From assembly GCA_944384295.1 (NCBI GenBank), contig CALWSU010000019.1, forward strand, positions 1 to 39,593: a DNA stretch of 39,593 bases. The letters are read 5' to 3'. The position numbers and the translations under genes were made by a program. Source of the DNA: an uncultured Lachnospiraceae bacterium (GTDB taxonomy: Bacteria; Bacillota; Clostridia; Lachnospirales; Anaerotignaceae). The first letter of the stretch is position 1. Each line of letters starts with the position of its first letter. This document shows positions 11,001 through 17,704 of this stretch, one piece after another. The notes under the pieces are model-generated. The model was given only the letters and a program-made list of their open reading frames with translations, was not told the DNA's origin and did no database searches.

Positions 11001-13159
11001 ACATAAATCATATAATTCATGCTTTGTGGCTCTGTAAAGTCAAAGGTAAAGCTTTGGTCGCCCCACCATGCACCAGACTGCCAGAATGTCGCATAATTGC
11101 CGTCTAACACATGTTCTATCTTAAAATTCGGGCATTCATTTTTATTGACATTGCCTGCCGCGCCACTATCTGGGCGTACTTGAATCCATTGATTGTCGAT
11201 ACGGTTTTCTGTTGGCAAATCAGGACCTTCGACCTGTTGTGCTTTGGGTGTACCTTCTGCAATCACAGAACGAGGGCTAGTTCCCACTGTATTATAAGCT
11301 TCGACACAGAATTCATATGTTGTACCATTTTCCAAATTGCCCACTGTCAAAGAAGTTGCATCTTTGACATCTTTTGCCGTCCAGTCTGTGGTACCTTTTT
11401 GACGATAGTATACGGTATAACCGGTTGCATTTTCTGTTTTGCCCCAACCAAAGCGCAATGCTGCGTCCATAGGTTCTATCTTTAATGCAGTGGGTGCAAC
11501 TGGTTTGCTGTCTGGCATTGGTGTAGCGGATACAATTTGAGAAAGTCCACTTTCCCATTCTCCACTGGTACCCACGACTGCAAAGTAATATTTTTGCAAA
11601 TTATCCAAACCACCAATCGAAATTTGATTGCTTTCTGTTGTTGCAGAAGATGTCATACCATTTTGTGTTGTACCATAATATACTTTATATCCTGTCACAT
11701 TTGCCATGGTATCCCATTGCAACAGAACGCTTTTGCTGCCTGCCTGCGTTGTCACATTCTGGGGTTTTGCTGCTTCTTTTTCTGGTGCTTTTGCCAATGT
11801 ATCTTCTACAAATGCAATCTGTTTGATGACTGCGGTTTGTTGGTCTGCTGTTTTTGTTACTTGAATGGTAATCTTCTTGACCACTTTTCTTGCACCTAAA
11901 TTCACAACCAAAATGTTTTCGGCATCGCGTGCAGAAATTTTTGCTCCTGCTGGTACAAGGCTCTGATAGGGAATCGTCTGTTGTACAATTTGTCCATTTT
12001 CTTCCGCCTCAATGACAACATTAAAATTTTCAATGCCGCCATTTGCAGGTGTTGCAATTTGCACCTCGCTCATGGCAATGCCTTCTGAAAACGCAATGGG
12101 AATATTCAAAGGCGCATCTTCTGAAATTTCCTGCTGGTCTGTTTTGCTGATAGAAACTGTTTCTGTACCAACAAATAAATCACTCAAAGCTTTATCCTCT
12201 GCAATCACCACTTCAGATAAATCTATTTCGCCTTCGTCTAATTGATTGACAACCGCTTGTGCTACCATTGCGCCATTTTGTGCAATGGTTTTTCCGCTTC
12301 CCTGCACCAATATGGCGCGATTGACATAAAACAGGTCTATGATATTGACGGTACCGTCTTGGTTCAAGTCGCTTTCGGTATCATTGGTTCCTAATGCTTG
12401 TTCGATTTGTGCTCTATCCGCCATGTCAATCTGCGCATCACCATTGACATCGCCAAATGTAAATGTGCTTTCCTTTGTGCCAATGGTCAAGATTTTTGCA
12501 GATTGTTCCAAAGACAGCTCTTGATAACGATAAGTACGATATCCATTCCCCACCACTTCAATCGTATATACGTCATCTGGTGTACCTGCTGGCAAATCAG
12601 ATGCCACAATATCTATTGCCGCAACGGTATCTTCGCTTGCACACTCCATACCATTTTCATCTAAATAGGTATATGTCATATTGGCAGATACTTGTTCTTT
12701 TGTTTGTGCAGAAGCAACATGCATTTGTATCTTCTGCTTTTCTATCTGCGCTTTTGTCAGTGGATAATCCATTCTGACGCGCACTGTGATGCTGCTTGTG
12801 CTTTGTGCGCTTTGTTTGGAAATCACGTTCTGTGGTGCGTTCAGTTGCTGCATGGATTCTGCTTCTGTCGCTTCAGTTTGTTCTGTTTCTTCTGTGGATT
12901 CTGTTTCTGCATCTGATGCAGTACCCAAATCCGGTTGTGCATTGGGGGGATTTTCCCCTTCTTGTTCTTCTTGTTCTTGTGGTTCTTCTTGCTGTTCTTC
13001 TTCTACTGCGGAAGAAGATGTTTCAGATGTTTCTGATTGTTGTGTGTCTTCTTGTGCAGAAACAATATCGGCATTTGTTTCTTCGGCATACACACAAGGC
13101 ATAGAACTCCCCGCCATAATGGCTGCTAATACCAAACAAGGTATTGCATTTCTTTTCAT
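8087..13159 (-). CDS. Secreted M60-like zinc metalloprotease with dockerin-like module
   Basis: A 1690-residue secreted enzyme. Order: signal peptide (1-25), acidic Glu/Gln/Thr linker (26-105), beta domain, and a dockerin-like pair of calcium loops (235-287: GDVNGDAQIDMADRAQIEQ, then SDLNQDGTVNIIDLFYVNRAI). Then come a beta domain, two fibronectin type III domains (about 464-547 and 553-640) and an F5/8 type C-like galactose-binding domain (about 655-805). The M60/enhancin-like catalytic region (about 900-1290) carries zinc motif HEIGH at 1153-1157 with a third ligand Glu1166, i.e. HExxH-x8-E. Another fibronectin-like domain and an unassigned C-terminal region complete it. M60 enzymes are known to cleave mucin-type glycoproteins. 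There is no SLH, sortase motif or C-terminal membrane helix, so surface retention must come from binding; the dockerin-like module and the co-transcribed SLH protein are candidates. It is the first gene of its unit, with a weak AGAGGTAGG ribosome site. Confidence 0.88.
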   Translation of the reverse strand: MKRNAIPCLVLAAIMAGSSMPCVYAEETNADIVSAQEDTQQSETSETSSSAVEEEQQEEPQEQEEQEGENPPNAQPDLGTASDAETESTEETEQTEATEAESMQQLNAPQNVISKQSAQSTSSITVRVRMDYPLTKAQIEKQKIQMHVASAQTKEQVSANMTYTYLDENGMECASEDTVAAIDIVASDLPAGTPDDVYTIEVVGNGYRTYRYQELSLEQSAKILTIGTKESTFTFGDVNGDAQIDMADRAQIEQALGTNDTESDLNQDGTVNIIDLFYVNRAILVQGSGKTIAQNGAMVAQAVVNQLDEGEIDLSEVVIAEDKALSDLFVGTETVSISKTDQQEISEDAPLNIPIAFSEGIAMSEVQIATPANGGIENFNVVIEAEENGQIVQQTIPYQSLVPAGAKISARDAENILVVNLGARKVVKKITIQVTKTADQQTAVIKQIAFVEDTLAKAPEKEAAKPQNVTTQAGSKSVLLQWDTMANVTGYKVYYGTTQNGMTSSATTESNQISIGGLDNLQKYYFAVVGTSGEWESGLSQIVSATPMPDSKPVAPTALKIEPMDAALRFGWGKTENATGYTVYYRQKGTTDWTAKDVKDATSLTVGNLENGTTYEFCVEAYNTVGTSPRSVIAEGTPKAQQVEGPDLPTENRIDNQWIQVRPDSGAAGNVNKNECPNFKIEHVLDGNYATFWQSGAWWGDQSFTFDFTEPQSMNYMIYVPRQGDASYTSGIRDYQITTYRKLSDGKYEKIATIKDSVTAKVTSSDGGYSVLEIPEADDISRITVNVGQWEGAKPVTLSEAAFYHLDNTPAEIADLFADGTFSTLRYSKEETLQKVEDLRGRVENTNAFYLNRELMIQELNDAQALAEGQTLEVQSGFQSRSNAVDQAAFGQTASVLQPLGVSVNSGTEIVIYADIPEGETVTIVPTQYFAEYNAWKGAGIALKEGRNVITIPQISSVAPEKGGPLYLTYSGEHAENIRLRVVTNGTTSVKTPMLELSDWYTLREEERRAKIDAYVSQVQAYVQERGARLQQTSIQNHTDIATPSVLLSIPIKEAASTLTTESLYQAILAWEDVSYVVNTTQSIADGNRETYQNPMQSRQNIRYMRMFGSAFMYAAGEHIGIGYDSAAPLVQGTPVSAISGKENGLYGWGIAHEIGHNMDKLGRAEITNNLYSLMVQSYDEKDMTTLQTRLEMEDRYTAIFQKVAEARPGAANNVFVQLGMYWQLHLAYDNAENPMDFYHQFFALWKSGAYDGNDYDNRVALIASEVAQKDLTEFFTRWGMELTQSTKNKLAEYEEESRAIWYLNDDSRRNRLQGTGTANGTITLDSVDVAPSVGTSGQDVTLQFTHTDAENILGYEILRDGKSIAFTTETTYTDHIGTANHTVLTYAVRAVDKQGNVSEATAGEQVRISYDHVLDAQLYTLSQEGNVATIVMQNDKAQSVSGVKLTGVSDLESVRATVTTSVDGVEKETLFTLKQNMSSESNVWKSYFIKPGASENDSRIWTYDIKKLVLENVPEDAKVQLIGAVSDDVAFLQDGAAIGRLQSDYQWGETTDEVIPAGSLVIVGTYVGDPQYNYVQVNGEYTVRNLETGSETKETRPISGETYLFAEVPEDGEVSLISNGMFIYVVNEEAEAELEHMDCDHPSALPDRIQAVLYRTDTASTTDGRITAQTLWISSPDEEGMPTIVLEHN

Positions 13160-13214
13160 AAGTCTACCTACCTCTCTTTCCCTTCTTTTGCATGTCTGTA
13201 AGCATGATTTTGTG

Positions 13215-13230
13215 ATTTTGTATACAAAAT
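13215..13230. promoter_or_regulatory. 16-bp perfect palindrome in the M60 leader
   Basis: ATTTTGTATACAAAAT is a perfect palindrome just downstream of the predicted start of transcription of the M60 gene. It is placed like a repressor roadblock site. No regulator is identified; AT-rich palindromes can also arise by chance. Confidence 0.3.
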
Positions 13231-13248
13231 ATCCTTACCGTGTTTGAC

Positions 13249-13257
13249 AGTATATCA
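13249..13257 (-). promoter_or_regulatory. Promoter of the M60-SLH unit (extended -10)
   Basis: The minus strand carries TGATATACT, an extended -10, about 90 bp upstream of ATG 13159. The -35 is poor (TGGAAT at 17 bp). The rest of 13160-13511 holds only this promoter, the palindrome and the hydrogenase promoter; I see no gene in it. Confidence 0.45.
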
Positions 13258-13398
13258 TAGTTTTTTGATAAATTCCATAGTTTTACTAGGTGTTTTTTTT
13301 GATACATTTTTGTGCTTCGCCACAGAATAGAATTTTGACAAATTTTGAATAGAATATCACTATTTTTTGTATAATTTATAGATAACCTCTGTATTTCA

Positions 13399-13428
13399 TT
13401 GCTTTTTTTCCCATACCTATGTTATGAT
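13399..13428 (+). promoter_or_regulatory. Promoter of the [FeFe] hydrogenase gene
   Basis: TTGCTT (13399-13404) and TATGAT (13423-13428) are 18 bp apart, and TG sits one base before the -10 (extended -10). It lies 84 bp upstream of ATG 13512. A TATAAT at 13369-13374 is a second possibility without a good -35. Confidence 0.5.
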
Positions 13429-13511
13429 ATCACATTGAGAGAGGAAATCAACGGAATACGTATAGAAAACCAAATAAAACCAAATAGTTGTATGGTAGGA
13501 AAGGAGATATT

Positions 13512-15023
13512 ATGAGAGGAATTTATACATCTGTCATTGATATTCGCAGAAAAGTTTTTACAGAAGTCGCACGTATGGCATATGAAGGTGGAGATTATGC
13601 GAAAAAAATCGAACAGCTGCCCTTCAAAATACTGCCCGGCGAAATGGCTTCTTATCGTGAAAGCATTTTCTTAGAACGTGCAATCATTGGAGAACGGCTA
13701 CGTCTTGCAATTGGCTTGCCAGTACGTACTGCTGCTGAATCCGCTCCCGTTTCTGACGGCATAGAAGAAAGCGCCATCGCGCGCAAATATTACGACCCAC
13801 CATTGATTAACATCATCAAATTTGCTTGTAATGCATGTCCCGAAAAGCAAATTTCTGTGACCAATGGCTGTCAGGGCTGTTTGGCACACCCTTGTACAGA
13901 AGTTTGCCCGAAGGACGCCATTCATATTGTAAACGGCAAATCTTTGATTGACCAAGAAAAATGTATACAATGCGGACGTTGTGTCGATGTTTGCCCTTAC
14001 AACGCAATCATCAAACAAGAACGCCCTTGCGCGGCGGCTTGCGGCATTGATGCCATTAGTTCAGACGAATTTGGTCGCGCAAAAATTGATTATGATAAAT
14101 GTGTATCTTGTGGTATGTGTTTGGTAAATTGTCCATTTGGCGCGATTGTAGACAAAGGACAGATTTTCCAGATGATACATGCCATGAAAGAAGGACATCG
14201 CGTATATGCGGCGGTAGCACCTGCTTTTGTAGGACAATTCGGTCCCAAAGTAACACCCGGAAAATTACGCGCTGCCATGAAAGCGTTAGGATTTGCAGAT
14301 GTCATTGAGGTTGCAGTCGGTGCGGACTTATGCGCCACAGATGAGGCAAAAGACTTTATCGAAAATGTACCGGACAAGCTGCCCTTTATGGCGACTTCTT
14401 GTTGTCCTGCATGGTCTGTGATGGCAAAAAAATTATTCCCAGAATATCGGGATTGTGTATCCATGACATTGACGCCTATGGTATTGACGGGTCGCTTGAT
14501 TAAGCTCAAAGACCCTGAAGCAAAAGTTGTGTTCATTGGTCCCTGTGCTGCCAAAAAACTGGAAGCAAGTCGAAAAAGTGTGCGCAGTGACATAGATTTT
14601 GTACTGACATTTGAAGAAATGATGGGTGTTTTTGAAGCCAAAAACATTGATTTGGAAACTATAGAAGAAGAAAAAGAAGTTTCCGAAGCAAGTACAGACG
14701 GACGTAATTTTGCCATTGCGGGCGGCGTTGCACAAGCGGTTGTGAATGTCATCAAGCAAATGTATCCAGAACGTACCGTCAAAGTGGAAAGTGCGCAGGG
14801 ATTGCGTGAGTGCAAAAAATTGATGACACTTGCAAAAGCCGGAAAATACAATGGGTATTTATTAGAAGGTATGGCGTGTCCCGGCGGCTGTGTTGCGGGT
14901 GCTGGCACATTGCAAGCCATCAATAAATCCACTATGGCTGTCAAACAGTATGCAAAAAATGCGGATTATGCATTCTGCTGCGAAACAGACTATCTCAAGG
15001 ATTTAGAAGAATTGGGAAAATAA
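13512..15023 (+). CDS. Monomeric [FeFe] hydrogenase, group B type
   Basis: A 503-residue iron-sulfur enzyme. ATG 13512 is chosen because GGAAAGGAG lies directly before it; an in-frame ATG at 13488 has none. An N-terminal region of about 100 residues precedes cysteine-rich ferredoxin-like modules (about 106-215). These include CIQCGRCVDVCP and CVSCGMCLVNCP, for 4Fe-4S clusters. The H-cluster domain has TSCCPAW (295-301), GPCAAKK (343-349) and MACPGGC (454-460), the three signature loops. The Ala in TSCCPAW and the GPC in the second loop differ from the classical TSCCPGW/MPC of group A and match group B enzymes of anaerobic Clostridia. It presumably couples ferredoxin to H2 production or uptake; group B physiology is poorly known. 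The gene is monocistronic between its own promoter and terminator, with no maturases nearby. Confidence 0.88.
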   Translation: MRGIYTSVIDIRRKVFTEVARMAYEGGDYAKKIEQLPFKILPGEMASYRESIFLERAIIGERLRLAIGLPVRTAAESAPVSDGIEESAIARKYYDPPLINIIKFACNACPEKQISVTNGCQGCLAHPCTEVCPKDAIHIVNGKSLIDQEKCIQCGRCVDVCPYNAIIKQERPCAAACGIDAISSDEFGRAKIDYDKCVSCGMCLVNCPFGAIVDKGQIFQMIHAMKEGHRVYAAVAPAFVGQFGPKVTPGKLRAAMKALGFADVIEVAVGADLCATDEAKDFIENVPDKLPFMATSCCPAWSVMAKKLFPEYRDCVSMTLTPMVLTGRLIKLKDPEAKVVFIGPCAAKKLEASRKSVRSDIDFVLTFEEMMGVFEAKNIDLETIEEEKEVSEASTDGRNFAIAGGVAQAVVNVIKQMYPERTVKVESAQGLRECKKLMTLAKAGKYNGYLLEGMACPGGCVAGAGTLQAINKSTMAVKQYAKNADYAFCCETDYLKDLEELGK

Positions 15024-15037
15024 TATCCTATACAAAA

Positions 15038-15082
15038 AAGCAGGAGTTCTATCAGCTAAAAAGCCTTGCAACTCCTGCTTTT
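15038..15082 (+). terminator. Hydrogenase terminator
   Basis: An 11-bp perfect stem (15038-15048 with 15070-15080, core AGCAGGAGTT) runs into TTTT, 15 bp after the hydrogenase stop. Confidence 0.75.
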
Positions 15083-15121
15083 ACTTATCATAAAAATCAT
15101 ATGCGGAGGATAACATATTTT

Positions 15122-15517
15122 ATGAAAAAAACAATGTTACTATTTTTTACTTTCTTTTTGATGCTGTTTACAGCCGCTTGCAGTGATACACAAAGTCAGG
15201 CGAATTATCAAAGCATCACACAGGAAGAAGCCAAACAACTCATGGATACAACAACAGATTATGTGATTTTAGATGTGCGTACAGAAGAAGAATACCAGGA
15301 AAGTCATATCCCGAACGCCATTTGTATTCCAAACGAAACCATTGACGAAACAGTCAAAGAACAATTGCCCAATTTAGAACAAACCATTTTGGTATATTGC
15401 CGTAGCGGCAACCGCAGCAAACAGGCGTCGCAAAAACTGGCAGAACTGGGCTATACCAACATTTTAGAGTTTGGCGGCATACAAACTTGGGAATACGAAA
15501 TCGAAAAATCAGAATAG
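15122..15517 (+). CDS. Rhodanese-domain lipoprotein
   Basis: A 131-residue exported lipoprotein. The start is ATG 15122; an ATG at 15101 overlaps the GGAGG that serves the real start (spacing 12). A hydrophobic signal ends in lipobox FTAAC, with Cys20 the lipidated residue. The rest is a single rhodanese domain: VILDVRTEEEYQESHIPNA, active loop CRSGNRS (93-99) with Cys93 as the persulfide-carrying residue, and the closing GGIQTWE. A six-residue loop of this kind is usual for sulfurtransferases. It should act on the outer face of the membrane in sulfur or redox handling; the substrate is unknown. The SDR gene starts 11 bp downstream, so the two are co-expressed. Confidence 0.85.
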   Translation: MKKTMLLFFTFFLMLFTAACSDTQSQANYQSITQEEAKQLMDTTTDYVILDVRTEEEYQESHIPNAICIPNETIDETVKEQLPNLEQTILVYCRSGNRSKQASQKLAELGYTNILEFGGIQTWEYEIEKSE

Positions 15518-15528
15518 GAGTCTATCAT

Positions 15529-16254
15529 ATGTACCATTTTGAAAATAAAGTTGTAGTCATTACAGGTGGCGCGCACGGCATCGGCAAAACCATGCGAGAA
15601 GAATTTGAAAAAGAAGGCGCTACGGTTTGCATCATTGATTTATTGGAAAATTCTTATTTCAAAGGGGATATTTCCGACAAAAACACTTTAGAAGCCTTTG
15701 CAAAAAAAGTCATTTCGGATTATGGAAAGATTGATATTTTGATTCATAATGCCGCGCCATTGATGAAAGGTATCCATGATTGTTCCTATGAAGAATTTGA
15801 ATATGCATTGCGTGTAGGCGTCACAGCCCCCTTTTATCTGAGTCAATTATTTCTCCCCTACTTTGCAGAAGGCGGCAGTATCATTCATATATCTTCTTCC
15901 CGCGACCGCATGAGCCAACCAGAAACAGAAAGCTATAGCGCTGCAAAAGGCGGCATTGCAGCCTTAACACATGCTATGGCAATTTCACTTTCTGGAAAAG
16001 TACGCGTCAATTCCATTTCCCCTGGCTGGATTGATACTGCATTTCAAACCTATACGGGCGCAGATGCGTTACAGCACCCTGCTGGTCGTGTGGGCAATCC
16101 CTTGGACATTGCGAACATGGTTTTATTTCTTTGTTCCGACAAAGCAGGATTTATCACAGGAGAAAATATTTGTATTGACGGCGGCATGACAAAACAAATG
16201 ATTTATCATGAGGATTGTGGTTGGTGTTATACAAAAACTTCTGATACGAAATAG
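15529..16254 (+). CDS. Short-chain dehydrogenase/reductase (SDR)
   Basis: A 241-residue classical SDR. The start ATG 15529 follows AGGAGT at 8 bp; upstream in-frame ATGs overlap the rhodanese gene and lack a ribosome site. Visible motifs are the NAD(P)-binding TGGAHGIG (12-19), HNAAP (73-77), the catalytic Ser in ISSS (121-124), and Tyr136 and Lys140 in YSAAK. SPGWID (164-169) and the ITGENICIDGG closing segment also fit. It should be an NAD(P)-dependent oxidoreductase; the substrate cannot be told. The tail holds a CGWC pair (230-233), an unusual thioredoxin-like CxxC beyond the usual SDR end. Together with the rhodanese lipoprotein it forms a bicistron ended by the terminator at 16271-16310. 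Confidence 0.85.
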   Translation: MYHFENKVVVITGGAHGIGKTMREEFEKEGATVCIIDLLENSYFKGDISDKNTLEAFAKKVISDYGKIDILIHNAAPLMKGIHDCSYEEFEYALRVGVTAPFYLSQLFLPYFAEGGSIIHISSSRDRMSQPETESYSAAKGGIAALTHAMAISLSGKVRVNSISPGWIDTAFQTYTGADALQHPAGRVGNPLDIANMVLFLCSDKAGFITGENICIDGGMTKQMIYHEDCGWCYTKTSDTK

Positions 16255-16270
16255 AAAAATGTGAAATAGA

Positions 16271-16310
16271 AAAAACCCTCTCAAGCATATGGTTGCTTTT
16301 GAGGGTTTTT
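16271..16310. terminator. Bidirectional terminator between SDR and glyA
   Basis: A hairpin (CCCTC and AAGCA arms with a two-base internal mismatch) is flanked by an A-run on the left and T8 on the right. It lies between convergent genes and should end both transcripts. Confidence 0.8.
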
Positions 16311-16339
16311 TTCTACTTATTTTCTAATGATTTTCTATA

Positions 16340-17581
16340 TTAATCAGCGTAAATGGGATAGCGGTCGGTCAAAGCGCGTACCCGTTTTGCCACTTCTTGC
16401 CGATTGCCTTCATAATCCTTTAATACCATTGCCATCAATTCGCCAATTTCTTCCATATCTGCTTCTTTCATACCACGAGAAGTAATCGCGGGTGTGCCCA
16501 CACGAATCCCGCTTGTGACAAAAGGTGATTGTGGGTCATTGGGAATCATATTTTTATTGACTGTGATTGCAATAGAATCTAATATTTTTTCTGCTTCTTT
16601 TCCTGTAATCTGCAAAGAACGCAAATCCAAAAGCATTAAGTGATTATCGGTACCACCTGATACCAAATCCACACCATTTTTCTGCAATGCGGCAGCCAAT
16701 GCCTTTGCATTTTTTACCACTTGTCCCATATATTCTTTGAATTCTGGTTGTAAGGCTTCTTGGAAGCAAACTGCTTTGGAAGCGATAATATGCATCAAAG
16801 GTCCGCCTTGTATGCCAGGGAAAATGGCTTTGTCAATTTGCTGTGCATATTCCGCTTTGCACAGTATCATGCCGCCTCTCGGTCCGCGCAGTGTTTTATG
16901 TGTGGTAGTGGTGACAAAATCCGCATATGGCACAGGAGAAGGGTGATACCCTGTCGCAACCAAACCCGCGATATGCGCAATATCTACCATAAAATACGCG
17001 CCAACTTCTTTGGCAACTTCGCCCATATAGGCAAAGTCTATGGTTCTTGCATATGCGCTCGCGCCTGCCACAATCATTTTGGGTTTGACTTCCAATGCTT
17101 TTGCACGAAATGCTTCATAATCAATATAACCCTTTTCATTCAAACCATAAGACACAAAATTAAAATATTTGCCAGACAGATTGACGGGGCTACCATGTGT
17201 CAGATGTCCGCCATGGTTCAAATCCATGCCCATCACGGTATCGCCTGGTTGCAGCATCGCAAAGTATACCGCTTGATTCGCTTGTGAGCCACTATGTGGC
17301 TGTACATTCACATGGTCACAGCCAAACAATTGTTTCGCGCGTTCTTTTGCCAAATCTTCTACTAAATCGACTTTCTCACAGCCGCCATAATAGCGTTTTG
17401 CTGGATAACCTTCCGCGTATTTATTGGTGAGAGGGGTACCCATCGCAAGCATTACAGCTTTTGATACAATATTTTCAGAAGCAATCAATTCGATATTATG
17501 CTGTTGGCGTTCCAGCTCTGCTTCTATCATTGCTGTAACTTCTGGGTCTGTATTGCGTATGACAGAAAAATCTAAACTCAT
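16340..17581 (-). CDS. glyA: Serine hydroxymethyltransferase
   Basis: A 413-residue PLP enzyme interconverting serine plus tetrahydrofolate and glycine plus methylene-tetrahydrofolate. It supplies one-carbon units and glycine to purine synthesis. The family pattern is clear: [16 protein letters not shown] near the N terminus, [19 protein letters not shown], and the PLP lysine in [13 protein letters not shown]. Length is normal. It starts at ATG 17581 behind AAGGAGGAG and has its own extended -10 promoter. It lies downstream of, and is read in the same direction as, the glutamine-linked operon, so readthrough is possible. Confidence 0.97.
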   Translation of the reverse strand: MSLDFSVIRNTDPEVTAMIEAELERQQHNIELIASENIVSKAVMLAMGTPLTNKYAEGYPAKRYYGGCEKVDLVEDLAKERAKQLFGCDHVNVQPHSGSQANQAVYFAMLQPGDTVMGMDLNHGGHLTHGSPVNLSGKYFNFVSYGLNEKGYIDYEAFRAKALEVKPKMIVAGASAYARTIDFAYMGEVAKEVGAYFMVDIAHIAGLVATGYHPSPVPYADFVTTTTHKTLRGPRGGMILCKAEYAQQIDKAIFPGIQGGPLMHIIASKAVCFQEALQPEFKEYMGQVVKNAKALAAALQKNGVDLVSGGTDNHLMLLDLRSLQITGKEAEKILDSIAITVNKNMIPNDPQSPFVTSGIRVGTPAITSRGMKEADMEEIGELMAMVLKDYEGNRQEVAKRVRALTDRYPIYAD

Positions 17582-17624
17582 GGTATTCTCCTCCTTGTAT
17601 CTCCGGTGAACGTGTTACTGTTTC

Positions 17625-17633
17625 AGTATACCA
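17625..17633 (-). promoter_or_regulatory. glyA promoter (extended -10)
   Basis: TGGTATACT on the minus strand is an extended -10 about 45 bp upstream of ATG 17581. The -35 region is a T-run without a good hexamer. Confidence 0.45.
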
Positions 17634-17663
17634 TATTTTCTCCGAAAAAAAACACCAAATCCA

Positions 17664-17690
17664 CACAGAAAAAACAAATGTTTTTCTGTG
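17664..17690 (-). terminator. Weak terminator after carB
   Basis: CACAGAAAAA pairs with TTTTTCTGTG around a short loop, 15 bp past the carB stop. The stem is AT-rich and followed by few Ts, so it may be leaky toward glyA. Confidence 0.4.
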
Positions 17691-17704
17691 ATTATACATA
17701 TTTT

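Noticed and set aside
12786..13247. Long plus-strand frames opposite the start of the M60 gene
   Set aside because: They are the antisense of the acidic Glu/Gln-rich linker, rich in Cys, Ser and Leu, with no ribosome site.
14090..14944. 284-codon minus-strand frame opposite the hydrogenase
   Set aside because: It is antisense to the conserved H-cluster domain and has no ribosome site.
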